Made by a program: the position numbers and the translations under genes. The notes under the pieces were generated by a model that made no database searches, was not told the origin of the DNA, and worked only from the letters and a program-made list of their open reading frames with translations. DNA of 64,000 bases from Alicycliphilus sp. UBA6560 (GTDB taxonomy: Bacteria > Pseudomonadota > Gammaproteobacteria > Burkholderiales > Burkholderiaceae_C), in contig DJJU01000007.1 in the NCBI GenBank assembly GCA_002434305.1, forward strand, positions 1 to 64,000, read 5' to 3'. Shown here piece after piece: positions 24,017-32,681 of the stretch. How positions within the stretch are numbered: position 1 is the stretch's first letter; each line of letters opens with the position of its first letter.

Positions 24017-24746
24017 AGAGGATTGCCACCAGGGCGCACAGCCCGAACCATTGGAATGCGTAGCCGTAGTGCTTGTCCACGCCGTTGTCCACGGCGGGCC
24101 AGTCGCGCGACAGGCCATCGGCGCCAGCGCCGGTCTGCACCACGGACAGGGGCAGCAGCGGCAGGCCGGTCTCGGCGGCAAAGGCCGCCACGTCGAGATT
24201 TTGCCGGATGCGCGAAGACCCTGGGCCGGTGCCGGCCGGGGCCTGGAATTCATACAGCCGCGAGGGCGGGCCGGCCACGCGGCCCGGCAGCTGCACGTCG
24301 CCGGCGGGCGTGACCACTTCAGGCAGACGGGTGCGCTCCAGGAAGTCGCGCGGCACCCAGCCGCGCTGCACCAGCACGACGGCGCCCTGCCCCGCCCCGG
24401 CGGGCAGCGCCAGCCGCAGCGGCGTGAGCACGAAAAAGCCCGGGCGGCCGTACATCTGCCGGTTGTCGAGGAAGACGGTGGCGTCCTCCACCCACTGGCC
24501 GCGCAGCTGTACCTGGCGGTGCAGCAGCGGCTGCAGACCGTCCGCGTCGCGCACCTCGGCCAGGCGCGGCAGGGGCAGCGGCGGCTGGGCCGCGCGCTCG
24601 TCGATGGCGGACTGCACGGCCAGCTTGTGCGCGGCGCGCGACAGCTGCCAGCGCCCCAGCGAGGCGGTCAGCGCCATGGCCCCCAGAGCGGCCAGCGTGA
24701 TGAGCCAGAAGCGCCAGCCCAGGCGTGTGCGGCGGTCGGTGTTCAC
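23970..24746 (-). CDS. SURF1-family cytochrome oxidase assembly protein
   Basis: 258 residues with two membrane helices, one at each end (about 15-32 and 233-250), and a periplasmic domain between. Family features: LGRWQLSRAAHK, VFLDNRQMYGRPGFFVLTPL, VLVQRGWVPRD, and HYGYAFQWFGLC before the last helix. SURF1 takes part in heme a insertion into subunit I. It starts 15 bases from the divergent DUF2909 gene, so its promoter must overlap that gene or the shared gap. Confidence 0.9.
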   Translation of the reverse strand: MNTDRRTRLGWRFWLITLAALGAMALTASLGRWQLSRAAHKLAVQSAIDERAAQPPLPLPRLAEVRDADGLQPLLHRQVQLRGQWVEDATVFLDNRQMYGRPGFFVLTPLRLALPAGAGQGAVVLVQRGWVPRDFLERTRLPEVVTPAGDVQLPGRVAGPPSRLYEFQAPAGTGPGSSRIRQNLDVAAFAAETGLPLLPLSVVQTGAGADGLSRDWPAVDNGVDKHYGYAFQWFGLCALVAILYVWFQLVRRFARPRP

Positions 24747-24761
24747 CGGATAATGCGTTCC

Positions 24762-24995
24762 ATGAAGATCCTCGTGGCCCTGGCGTTTCTCGCCATCATC
24801 GCCAGCCTGGCGTCGGCGCTGTTTTTCATGATGCGCGGCAGCCGGCCCGGCGAGGACGACCGCAAGCGTAGCGCGCGCATGGAGTGGTCGCTGGCGCTGC
24901 GCGTGGGGCTGTCGGTGGTGCTGTTCCTGTGCCTGCTGCTGGCGTGGAAGCTGGGCTACATCCAGCCCACGGGCCTGCCGGCCGCGCCGCAGTGA
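24762..24995 (+). CDS. DUF2909 twin-transmembrane protein
   Basis: 77 residues with two hydrophobic helices (about 3-22 and 42-62) separated by a charged loop (RGSRPGEDDRKRSARMEW). The pattern MKILVALAFLAIIASLASAL is that of the DUF2909 family, which recurs next to oxidase genes in betaproteobacteria. An ATG at 24753 is possible, but the family start is MKxL. It is the only plus-strand gene inside the oxidase locus. The role is unknown, presumably oxidase assembly or stability. Confidence 0.75.
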   Translation: MKILVALAFLAIIASLASALFFMMRGSRPGEDDRKRSARMEWSLALRVGLSVVLFLCLLLAWKLGYIQPTGLPAAPQ

Positions 24996-25000
24996 CGGCG

Positions 25001-25105
25001 CTATTTAAACAGGAGCTGCCAGCGCTTGTGTGGTGCGGCTTTCGACCTTTTTTCATACGCAAACTGGCTAGCATAAAGCGCGAGCAGCTCTCATTTTGAT
25101 AGCTA
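25001..25105. repeat. dyad repeat copy 3 (two-armed form)
   Basis: Left arm AGGAGCTGCCAGCGCTTG ... CCTTTTTTCATACG; right arm AGCGCGAGCAGCTCTCATTTTGATAGC. The arms are inverted relatives, giving a double-length copy like that at 49076-49176. Confidence 0.65.
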
Positions 25106-25129
25106 CCTGCCGCCCGTAAGCCAGCCCGT

Positions 25130-25157
25130 AAAAAAAGCGCCTTGCGGCGCTTTTTTT
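25130..25157. terminator. bidirectional terminator between DUF2909 and ctaE
   Basis: A-run, GCGCC-TTGC-GGCGC, T-run of seven. The flanking A and T runs let it stop transcription from both sides. Confidence 0.9.
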
Positions 25158-25179
25158 GGGGCCTCGATCGGCTGGCGTG

Positions 25180-26061
25180 TCACATCCAGTACACCAGGAT
25201 GTACAGGCCCAGCCAGACCACGTCCACGAAGTGCCAGTACCAGGCGGCGCCCTCGAAGCCGAAGTGGCGCTCGGCCGTGAAGTGGCCGCTTTGCAGGCGC
25301 AGCGTGATGAACAGCAGCATCAGCATGCCCACGAAGACGTGGAAGCCGTGGAAGCCCGTGAGCAGGAAGAAGGTGGAGCCGAACACGCCGGAGCTCATCT
25401 TCAGGTTCAGGTCCGTGTACAGGTGGTAGTACTCGTAGCCCTGCACGCACAGGAAGGTGATGCCCAGCAGCACGGTGATCCACATGAAGGCGATGGTGCG
25501 GCCGCGCTGGCCCAGGCGCAGCGCGTGGTGGGCGATGGTCAGCGTGACGCCGGAGGTCAGCAGCAGCGCGGTGTTGATGGTGGGCAGCCAGAACGGGCCG
25601 ACGGTCTGGAAGGGCTCCACCGTGCCGGCCGGCGAACCCGTGGCGCCGGCCGCCAGGCTGGGCCAGACGGCCTTGAAGCCGGGCCACAGCAGGCTGTTGT
25701 CCACGCTGCCCAGCGCCGGCAACGAGTGGGCACGCGCCCACCACAGGGCGGTGAAGAAGGCGCCGAAGAACATCACCTCCGAGAAGATGAACCAGCTCAT
25801 GCTCCAGCGGTACGACAGGTCGATCTTGCGCCCGTACAGGCCGCGCTCGCTCTCGTGCGCGGCCTCGCGGAACCACTGGAACAGCACGAACAGCCACCAG
25901 GCGATGCCGAACCAGAACGAGTACATGCCCCATTCGGTGCCGTTGATCCATTGGCTGGCCCCCAGGATCACGAAGAACAGCCCGGCTGCCGCGAAGATGG
26001 GGTGGCGCGACTCCGCGGGGACGTAGTAGTAGGGCGTGGCGCCCGGCGTGGTTGCACTCAT
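25180..26061 (-). CDS. ctaE: cytochrome c oxidase subunit III
   Basis: 293 residues with seven membrane helices. Family features include WFIFSEVMFFGAFF, with the conserved Glu, GVTLTIAHHALR, GYEYYHL and FHGFHVFVG. It stabilises subunit I and may influence the proton-entry path. It closes the ctaC-ctaD-ctaG run and is followed by a bidirectional terminator. A gap of about 90 bases separates it from the DUF2970 gene upstream. Confidence 0.95.
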   Translation of the reverse strand: MSATTPGATPYYYVPAESRHPIFAAAGLFFVILGASQWINGTEWGMYSFWFGIAWWLFVLFQWFREAAHESERGLYGRKIDLSYRWSMSWFIFSEVMFFGAFFTALWWARAHSLPALGSVDNSLLWPGFKAVWPSLAAGATGSPAGTVEPFQTVGPFWLPTINTALLLTSGVTLTIAHHALRLGQRGRTIAFMWITVLLGITFLCVQGYEYYHLYTDLNLKMSSGVFGSTFFLLTGFHGFHVFVGMLMLLFITLRLQSGHFTAERHFGFEGAAWYWHFVDVVWLGLYILVYWM

Positions 26062-26152
26062 GTCAGCTCCTCGATCTCAGTATTTCTCAAAGTTCCGGGT
26101 GTTCCCGTTGTTGTGTCGTCGTGTCGTTTGGCGGCCGGTCCGGGGCAGACGT

Positions 26153-26371
26153 TCAGGTCACCCATTTGACGATGCCGATCAGTATCAGCACGAAGGCAAA
26201 CAGCGCGATCAAACCAATCAGCAGCACGTGCAGCGGCTGGATGCTCTGCAGGTCGCGCCGGTATTCGTCGCCCGCACGCAGGCCGATCAGCGACCAGGCC
26301 ACGGCGCGCAGCGAGCGCAGCAGCGAGGTCTTGCCCTGCTGCGAGCCCGGCCGGGACGCGCCGCCGCTCAT
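26153..26371 (-). CDS. DUF2970 small membrane protein
   Basis: 72 residues: a basic cytoplasmic start (about 1-45, SLLRSLRAVAWSLIGLRAG) and one C-terminal helix (HVLLIGLIALFAFVLILIGI). DUF2970 proteins sit between ctaG and ctaE in many betaproteobacteria; function unknown. ATG 26371 overlaps the ctaG stop by four bases. Confidence 0.75.
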   Translation of the reverse strand: MSGGASRPGSQQGKTSLLRSLRAVAWSLIGLRAGDEYRRDLQSIQPLHVLLIGLIALFAFVLILIGIVKWVT

Positions 26372-26994
26372 GCACCGCCTCCTGCGCCAGCGCCTGCGGG
26401 CGCCGCCGCGGTGGACTGCGGCGCGGCCGGCGTCTTGCCGCCCACCTCGAAGAAGGTATAGGACAGCGTGATGGTGGTCACGTCCTTGGACAGGCGCGGG
26501 TCGATCACGAAGGCCACGGGCCACTCCTTCTTCTCGCCCGGCTCCAGGGTGTACTGGTTGAAGCAGAAGCACTCCAGCTTGGTGAAGTGCGCCGCGGCCT
26601 GGCGCGGCGCGTAGCTGGGGATGGCCTGGGCCGCCATGCGGCGGTTCTGCACGTTCTGGAACTCGTACATGACGGTGGTCAGCTCGCCCGGGTGCACCTG
26701 GATGGAGCTTTGCGCCGGCTTGAAGTCCCACGGGCCGCGTGCGTTGGCATCGAACTGCACGGTGATGGTGCGGCTCTTGTCCACCTGGCTGTTGGCCGGT
26801 ATGCGGGCGTTGGGACCGGCCGAGCCGTTGCCCGGCACCAGCCGCTCGGACAGCGACAGGATGTTGATGCCCGTGGCCTCGCAGATGGACTTGTAGATGG
26901 GGATCAGCACGTAGCCGAAGGCAAACATGCCCAGGGCGACCACGCCCAGCTTGCCCACCATCTTCAGGTTTTCACCCTTCACACCCATCGCCAA
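26368..26994 (-). CDS. ctaG: cytochrome c oxidase assembly protein CtaG (Cox11)
   Basis: 208 residues. One N-terminal membrane helix (about 13-35), then a periplasmic immunoglobulin-like domain with the copper-binding CFCF motif in KLECFCFNQYTL. It delivers copper to the CuB site of subunit I. The C-terminus is an Ala/Gly-rich tail that looks disordered. It lies in the oxidase operon after ctaD and the small assembly protein. Confidence 0.93.
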   Translation of the reverse strand: MAMGVKGENLKMVGKLGVVALGMFAFGYVLIPIYKSICEATGINILSLSERLVPGNGSAGPNARIPANSQVDKSRTITVQFDANARGPWDFKPAQSSIQVHPGELTTVMYEFQNVQNRRMAAQAIPSYAPRQAAAHFTKLECFCFNQYTLEPGEKKEWPVAFVIDPRLSKDVTTITLSYTFFEVGGKTPAAPQSTAAAPAGAGAGGGA

Positions 26995-27044
26995 TGCCTC
27001 CTCATTGATTACCCGGCCTGCCCGCGTGTAAGCATGGCGTTCGC

Positions 27045-27188
27045 TCAGTGCAGCCAGACGATGCGCACGACGAAGCCCAGCAGAAACACCAGCGCCAGGG
27101 ACGCCAGGATCAGGCCCAGGCGGACGTTGGCTTTTCGCTTGTCTTCAGGCAGGGCCATGCTTGCGCTCCGGTGCTGCTGGTCGGCCAT
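27045..27188 (-). CDS. small cytochrome oxidase assembly protein
   Basis: 47 residues: a charged start (PEDKRKANVRLG) and one membrane helix (LILASLALVFLLGFVVRIVW). Its ATG overlaps the ctaD stop (TGATG), and equivalent peptides occur between ctaD and ctaG in related bacteria. It is easy to miss by gene finders because of its length. The function is inferred from position only. Confidence 0.75.
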   Translation of the reverse strand: MADQQHRSASMALPEDKRKANVRLGLILASLALVFLLGFVVRIVWLH

Positions 27189-28828
27189 CAGCCGATCACG
27201 CGCGTGGCGGTGGCATCCAGCTTCGGGGGCTCGACGAAGGTGTGGAAGGGTGCCGGCGAGGGCACTTCCCATTCCAGGCCTTCGGCACCTTCCCAGGGCT
27301 TTTGCGGCGCGGGCACGCCGCGGCCGCTCATGGCCGGCAGCACCACGAACAGGAAGAAGTACACCTGCATCAGGCCGAAACCAAAGGCGCCGATGGAGGC
27401 GATCATGTTGAAGTCGGCGAACTGCATGGGGTAGTCGGCGTAGCGACGCGGCATGCCGGCCAGCCCCAGGAAGTGCATGGGGAAGAAGGTGAGGTTGAAG
27501 GTGATCATCGAACCCCAGAAGTGGATGCGACCGCGCGTCTCGCTGTACATGTGGCCGGTCCACTTCGGGCTCCAGTAGTAGTAGCCGGCGAACATGGCGA
27601 ACAGTGAGCCGGCCACCAGCACGTAGTGGAAGTGGGCCACGACGTAGTAGGTGTCCTGCAGCTGGATGTCCAGCGGCGCCATGGCCAGGAACAGGCCGGT
27701 GAAGCCGCCGATGGTGAACACGAAGATGAAGCCCACGGCCCACAGCATCGGCGTCTCGAACGTCATCGAGCCGCGCCACATGGTGGCCGTCCAGTTGAAG
27801 ATCTTCACGGCCGTGGGCACGGAGATCAGCATGGTGGCGTACATGAAGAACAGCTGACCCGTCACCGGCATGCCGGTGGTGAACATGTGGTGCGCCCAGA
27901 CGATGAACGACAGGATCGCGATGGCCGCCACGGCGTACACCATGGAGGCATAGCCGAACAGGCGCTTGCGGCTGAAGGCGGGCACGACCTGGCTGACGAT
28001 GCCGAAGGCCGGCAGGATCATGATGTAGACCTCGGGGTGGCCGAAGAACCAGAAAATGTGCTGGTACATCACCGGGTCGCCGCCGCCGGCGGGATTGAAG
28101 AAGCTGGTGCCGAAGTGGCGGTCCGTCAGCGTCATGGTGATGGCGCCGGCCAGCACGGGCATGACGGCGATCAGCAGGTAGGCGGTGATCAGCCAGGTCC
28201 AGCAGAACATGGGCATCTTCATCAGCGTCATGCCGGGAGCGCGCATGTTCAGGATGGTCACGATGATGTTGATCGAGCCCATGATGGAGCTGGCGCCCAG
28301 GATGTGCATGGCGAAGATGCCGACATCCATGGACGGGCCCATCTGCAGCGTCAGCGGCGCGTACAGCGTCCAGCCCGCGGCGGGCGCGCCGCCGGGCATG
28401 AAGAACGAGCCCACCAGCATGCAGGCGGCAGGCACCATCAGCCAGAAGCTGAAGTTGTTCATGCGCGCAAACGCCATGTCCGAGGCACCGATCTGCAGCG
28501 GCAGCATCCAGTTAGCGAAGCCCACGAAGGCCGGCATGATGGCGCCGAACACCATGATGATGCCGTGCATGGTGGTGAGCTGGTTGAACAGCTCGGGGTT
28601 GACCAGCTGCAGACCGGGCTGGAACAGCTCGGCGCGAATCAGCATGGCCAGCACGCCGCCAATCATCAGCATGGTGAAGGAAAACAGCAGGTACAGCGTC
28701 CCGATGTCCTTGTGGTTGGTGGCGTACAGCCAGCGCCGCCAGCCGGTAGGGCCGTGGTGATGGTGATCGTCGTGCCCGTGGGCGTGGCCCGCTCCGCCGT
28801 GTCCCTGGTTGTCCAGAACTGCGCTCAT
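27188..28828 (-). CDS. ctaD: cytochrome c oxidase subunit I
   Basis: 546 residues with twelve helices. Heme and copper ligands are visible: TTMHGIIMVFG (heme a His), GHPEVYIMILP (CuB His and the cross-linked Tyr), WAHHMF (CuB His pair), AHFHYVL (heme a3 and heme a His). The K-channel Lys is in PTAVKIFNW. It is a heme-copper oxidase of the A type. A His-rich N-terminus (HGHDDHHHHG) is notable and may bind metal. Start ATG 28828 has GAGGAC upstream. Confidence 0.96.
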   Translation of the reverse strand: MSAVLDNQGHGGAGHAHGHDDHHHHGPTGWRRWLYATNHKDIGTLYLLFSFTMLMIGGVLAMLIRAELFQPGLQLVNPELFNQLTTMHGIIMVFGAIMPAFVGFANWMLPLQIGASDMAFARMNNFSFWLMVPAACMLVGSFFMPGGAPAAGWTLYAPLTLQMGPSMDVGIFAMHILGASSIMGSINIIVTILNMRAPGMTLMKMPMFCWTWLITAYLLIAVMPVLAGAITMTLTDRHFGTSFFNPAGGGDPVMYQHIFWFFGHPEVYIMILPAFGIVSQVVPAFSRKRLFGYASMVYAVAAIAILSFIVWAHHMFTTGMPVTGQLFFMYATMLISVPTAVKIFNWTATMWRGSMTFETPMLWAVGFIFVFTIGGFTGLFLAMAPLDIQLQDTYYVVAHFHYVLVAGSLFAMFAGYYYWSPKWTGHMYSETRGRIHFWGSMITFNLTFFPMHFLGLAGMPRRYADYPMQFADFNMIASIGAFGFGLMQVYFFLFVVLPAMSGRGVPAPQKPWEGAEGLEWEVPSPAPFHTFVEPPKLDATATRVIG

Positions 28829-28864
28829 GACTAAGGTCCTCTTCAATCCGTGCAATGGGCGGCT

Positions 28865-30034
28865 TTACTTGCCGCGCTGGGCCACGATCTCGGCTGGCTG
28901 CACCAGCTGGCCGCTCTTGTTGGACCAGGCATTCTTGGTGTAGGTGACGACGGCCGCCAGATCGGTGTCGCTCAGCTGCTTCCACGGCGGCATGGCACCG
29001 CCGGCCGCGCCGTTGAGCACGATGTGGATCTGCTTGGTGTGGTCCTGATCGAGCACCACGGCCGAGCCGTCCAGGGGCTTGATGGGGCCTGCGCCCTTGC
29101 CGTTGGCCTGGTGGCAGGCGGCACAGTTGGCGGCGTAGACCTTCTCGCCACGCGGCATCAGGGCCTCCAGCGTCCAGACCTTGTTCGGGTCATCCTGCTT
29201 GGCGGCGGCCTTCTTCTTTTCCTCCGCCACCCAGGCGGTGTACTCCGGCGCGGAAACCACCTTCACGTGGATGGGCATGTAGGCGTGCTCCTTGCCGCAC
29301 AACTCGGCGCACTGGCCGTAGTAGTCACCCACCTTTTCGGCGCGGAACCAGGTGTCGCGCACGAAGCCGGGAATGGCGTCCTGCTTGATGCCGAAGGCCG
29401 GCACCATAAAGGAGTGGATCACGTCGTTGGCAGTGGTGATCACGCGCACCTTCTTGCCCACGGGCACAACCAGCGGGTTGTCCACCTTCAGCAGGTAGTC
29501 GGGCGGCGCCTTGGAGACGTCGCCGCTGTCGGACATCTGGCGGTGGCTGCTGTCCAGCGTGGAGATATAGGCCAGGCCTTCGCCCTCGCCGGCGATGTAG
29601 TCGTAGCCCCACTTCCACTGGTAGCCGGTGGCCTTGATGGTCAGGTCGGCGTTGGTGGTGTCCTTCTGGGCCACCAGCACCTTGGTGGCGGGCAGCGCCA
29701 TCAGGATGACGATGACGAAGGGGATGATGGTCCAGGCAACCTCGACGGTGACGGACTCGTGGAAGTTCGCTGCCTTGGCGCCGCGCGACTTGCGGTGGTG
29801 CCAGATGGAATAGAACATGACCCCGAACACGCCGAGGAAGATCACCGTGCAGACGATGAGCATCATCCAGTGCAGGAAGTGCTGCTCCTCGGCGATCCTG
29901 GTGACCGGCGGTGGCAGGTTGAGCTGATTGACGGCAGGGCCGCCGGGAAGGTCCTGCACGGCGTGGGCCGCGGTGGCGACCCAGGCTGAGCCTGCCAGCA
30001 GCAACGAACCCAGCTTGTTGGATATGCGCTTCAT
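28865..30034 (-). CDS. ctaC: cytochrome c oxidase subunit II with fused cytochrome c domain
   Basis: 389 residues. Signal peptide (1-25), two membrane helices (about 55-77 and 98-120), a CuA domain with His207, Cys242, Glu244, Cys246, His250 and Met253 (GQCAELCGKEHAYM), and a C-terminal class I cytochrome c domain with Cys304-AA-Cys307-His308. The fusion marks a caa3-type enzyme, which can take electrons without a separate soluble cytochrome. It is the first gene of the oxidase operon; 400 bases of regulatory DNA precede it. Start ATG 30034 begins the signal sequence. Confidence 0.95.
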   Translation of the reverse strand: MKRISNKLGSLLLAGSAWVATAAHAVQDLPGGPAVNQLNLPPPVTRIAEEQHFLHWMMLIVCTVIFLGVFGVMFYSIWHHRKSRGAKAANFHESVTVEVAWTIIPFVIVILMALPATKVLVAQKDTTNADLTIKATGYQWKWGYDYIAGEGEGLAYISTLDSSHRQMSDSGDVSKAPPDYLLKVDNPLVVPVGKKVRVITTANDVIHSFMVPAFGIKQDAIPGFVRDTWFRAEKVGDYYGQCAELCGKEHAYMPIHVKVVSAPEYTAWVAEEKKKAAAKQDDPNKVWTLEALMPRGEKVYAANCAACHQANGKGAGPIKPLDGSAVVLDQDHTKQIHIVLNGAAGGAMPPWKQLSDTDLAAVVTYTKNAWSNKSGQLVQPAEIVAQRGK

Positions 30035-30438
30035 CGTTCTCACTTTTTTCCTAAGCTCCAATTGACCAATTCCCTGCTGCCCGCACGCATGTGATGCATT
30101 CAGCGGCTCATCAGTCCAGGCCGCTCCCGGGCGTCCTGTTGTCTCCATGATGCGGTGCGGGGCTGCCGCCACGCGCTGGGACGAAACCTCCCGCTGCACC
30201 CAGCATGCCCAGGGCCACAAGACGCGGCAATCCGCGTTAGTCCCGAGCAGTGGGTAATAGTTAATGGCGCAAATCAAAGGCCTGACCGAGCGAAAAAACG
30301 CCCGCACCAGGCCCGTCAGATGCGACAAACAGGCCCGGCGCTACCGGGCCGCAGGAAGTTCCCAATCCGCAAGCAAAATTTATTGTAGCTCGCATTGATC
30401 GGCATCATTGACAGGCGTCGCACGCCCATCCACGGCCT
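30035..30438 (-). promoter_or_regulatory. regulatory region upstream of ctaC
   Basis: No gene is visible. A candidate -10 hexamer TACAAT lies at 30387-30382 (minus strand), giving a leader of about 340 bases. An FNR-like box is at 30395-30408. No convincing -35 hexamer pairs with this -10, so the promoter assignment is tentative. Confidence 0.35.
30395..30408. promoter_or_regulatory. FNR-like box before ctaC
   Basis: TTGAT-CGGC-ATCAT matches the FNR consensus (TTGAT-N4-ATCAA) at nine of ten positions. It overlaps the expected -35 area of the TACAAT promoter, a position that would give anaerobic repression of the aerobic oxidase. Inference only. Confidence 0.4.
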
Positions 30439-31335
30439 TCAGCGCTTGCCGCGCAGCATGGCGCGCATGTCCTGCAGCGACACGGCGCTCTCGCCATCCA
30501 CACGCACCCGCGGCGCGGGCTTGATGGCGTGGCCGTAAACGATTTCGAAGGTCAGCGCCAGCTGGCCGCCCTGCGCCGGATCGGCCAGCCGCTCGGCCAG
30601 CTGCTGCTGCAGTTGCCGGTGCCAGCGCCTGCCGCGCAGGCCGGCAAAGCGCTGCGGGTGCAGATTGCGCCCCAGGCCGCGCAGTTCCTGCAGCAGCCGC
30701 TCGGGCGTGGCGAAGATCAGGGTGATGCGCTCCATGTCCATCACCGGCTCGGAGAAACCGGCGTGCATCAGCATGTCACCCCAGTCATGCATGTCGGTGA
30801 AGGCGTGCGCGGGCTCGGGCCAGCCCAGGCTGCCGTACAGGGCGCGCAGTTCGCGCAGCGTGTCCGGCCCCAGGCAGGAGAACATGAGATAGCCGTCCAC
30901 CGCCAGTGCACGGTGCCAGGCCTTGATCAGCGCCTGCGGGTCGGCCGCCATGTGCAGTGCCATGCTGGACCACAGCATCTGCACGCCGCCGTCGGGCGGC
31001 ACGCCGAAGCGCGGGGCGGCGCCGGACCAGCGCGCCGGACTCCACCAGGGCCGCGCCAGCCGGTCCTGGGCCGCTGCCAGACCTTGGGGCGAGGAGGTCT
31101 CGGCCACGTGGCTGACCGCCTGCGGGAAGTGCTGCGCCACCAGCGCATGGGCCTGCATGCCGCCGCGCAGCGGATCCCAGTCGCACCACGCGGCTGGCGG
31201 CTGCACGATCCACTGCAGCCGCTCGTACATGCGCCGCGCCACTTCCTCATGCAGCCACGGAGACTCGGGCGCCACACTGGCATGCCAGCGCGCAGCGGCC
31301 TGGGGGTCGATGGTGGGAGGCAGTTGCTCGGGCAT
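30439..31335 (-). CDS. BioC-like methyltransferase with atypical SAM-binding motif
   Basis: 298 residues. Layout resembles the malonyl-ACP methyltransferase BioC: RMYERLQWI near the start, VQMLWSSMALHMAADPQALI, LAVDGYLMFSCLGPDTLRELRALY, and HDWGDMLMHAGFSEPVMDMERI. The usual glycine-rich SAM motif I is replaced by WCDWDPLRGG, so cofactor binding may be altered or absent. No bio genes are adjacent. It might be an active variant or a diverged paralogue. It is divergent from comF with 49 bases between starts. Confidence 0.7.
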   Translation of the reverse strand: MPEQLPPTIDPQAAARWHASVAPESPWLHEEVARRMYERLQWIVQPPAAWCDWDPLRGGMQAHALVAQHFPQAVSHVAETSSPQGLAAAQDRLARPWWSPARWSGAAPRFGVPPDGGVQMLWSSMALHMAADPQALIKAWHRALAVDGYLMFSCLGPDTLRELRALYGSLGWPEPAHAFTDMHDWGDMLMHAGFSEPVMDMERITLIFATPERLLQELRGLGRNLHPQRFAGLRGRRWHRQLQQQLAERLADPAQGGQLALTFEIVYGHAIKPAPRVRVDGESAVSLQDMRAMLRGKR

Positions 31336-31384
31336 GGGGACAAAGACAGGGACGGCCGCTGAGGCCGACGAGTATATTGATCCG

Positions 31385-32110
31385 ATGCCCTTTGCCCCGG
31401 TCCTGTCCGCCCTGGCGCGGCACGCTGCAGCGCTGGTGCCCAGCCAGTGCGCGCTGTGCCACGCCTGGCCGGCGCAGCGGCTGTGCGCGGCTTGCCGGCT
31501 GCAGTTCGCGGCGCCTGCGGCGCGCTGCGGCAGCTGCGCCAGTCCGGTGGCGCCCGGCGTCGACCGCTGCGGCGCCTGCCTGCGCGAGCCACCGCCGCTG
31601 CAGGGCTGCGTGGCCGCGGTGGAATACGGCTATCCCTGGGCCGGCGTGATCGGGCAATTCAAGTTCCAGGCCGATCCCGGCTGGTCCGCCACGCTGGCAA
31701 CGCTGATGCGGGCCGCGCCCGGCGCGTCCGACCTGCTCCAGCAGGCCGAACTGGTGCTGCCCGTGCCGCTGGCACCCCGGCGGTTGCGCGAACGCGGCTA
31801 CAACCAGGCGCTGCTGCTGGCCCGCGCCCTGCAGGTGGGCTCCCGCCTGCGTTCCGGCCTGCTGCTGCGGCTGCACGACACCGACGCGCAAAGCGGCCTG
31901 GGCCGTGCCGCCCGCCTGCGCAATCTGCGCGGCGCCTTCGCACTGCAGCCGCTGGCCGCCGGCGCCGTGCAGGGCCGGCGCGTCCTGCTGGTGGATGACG
32001 TGATGACCACTGGCGCCACGCTGCACGCGGCCGCATTGGCGCTGCACGCCGCCGGCGCGGCCCATGTCGATGCGCTGGTAATGGCGCGTACGCCCTCTCG
32101 ATACGATTGA
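31385..32110 (+). CDS. comF: ComF-family phosphoribosyltransferase-like protein
   Basis: 241 residues. The N-terminus has two zinc-finger-like Cys pairs (CALCHAWPAQRLCAAC; CGSCASPVAPGVDRCGAC). The C-terminal half is a type I phosphoribosyltransferase fold with PRPP motif VLLVDDVMTTGAT and the family segment RERGYNQALLLAR. ComF/GntX proteins are involved in uptake or use of external DNA, though the biochemical activity is unsettled. ATG 31385 precedes the first Cys pair by 22 codons. Confidence 0.9.
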   Translation: MPFAPVLSALARHAAALVPSQCALCHAWPAQRLCAACRLQFAAPAARCGSCASPVAPGVDRCGACLREPPPLQGCVAAVEYGYPWAGVIGQFKFQADPGWSATLATLMRAAPGASDLLQQAELVLPVPLAPRRLRERGYNQALLLARALQVGSRLRSGLLLRLHDTDAQSGLGRAARLRNLRGAFALQPLAAGAVQGRRVLLVDDVMTTGATLHAAALALHAAGAAHVDALVMARTPSRYD

Positions 32111-32180
32111 TTACCAAAAGAGGGGCAAGGCACGCCGCAACCCTCTATATAGGCAAGGGTTCCCAATCACAATAGTGCAC

Positions 32181-32681
32181 ATGTTTCACATCGTCTTGGT
32201 CGAACCCGAGATCCCGCCCAACACCGGCAATGTGATCCGCCTGGCGGCGAACACCGGCTGCACGCTGCATCTCGTGGAGCCGCTGGGCTTTTCCATGGAC
32301 GACGGCTTGCTGCGCCGCGCCGGACTGGACTACCACGAATACGCCGAGGTACGCCGCCACGCTGGCTGGACAGCCCTGCTGCGCGAGGAGGAGCCCGACC
32401 TGTCGCGCATGTTCGCACTGACCACGCACGGCACGCAGTCGGTGTACGACACAGCCTTCCTGCCAGGCGACTGGCTGGTGTTCGGCGCCGAGTCGCGCGG
32501 GCTGCCGCCCGTGCTGCGCGAGACCTTTCCGCCCACGCAGCGCCTGCGCCTGCCCATGATGCCGGCGCAGCGCAGCCTGAACCTGTCCAACGCCGTGGCC
32601 ATCACGGTGTATGAGGCCTGGCGGCAAAACAGCTTCCTGTCGGCCACCGCGGCCGCAGGCCCTCAGGCCCTGGCGCCGTAG
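32181..32681 (+). CDS. trmL: tRNA (cytidine(34)-2'-O)-methyltransferase
   Basis: 166 residues, SPOUT-class knotted methyltransferase. Signatures: VLVEPEIPPNTGNVIRLAAN, HLVEPLGFSMDD, LVFGAESRGLP and RSLNLSNAVAITVYEAWRQ. TrmL methylates the wobble ribose of some leucine tRNAs. A GTG two codons earlier is an alternative start. Its last 19 bases overlap the convergent MaoC gene. Confidence 0.92.
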   Translation: MFHIVLVEPEIPPNTGNVIRLAANTGCTLHLVEPLGFSMDDGLLRRAGLDYHEYAEVRRHAGWTALLREEEPDLSRMFALTTHGTQSVYDTAFLPGDWLVFGAESRGLPPVLRETFPPTQRLRLPMMPAQRSLNLSNAVAITVYEAWRQNSFLSATAAAGPQALAP

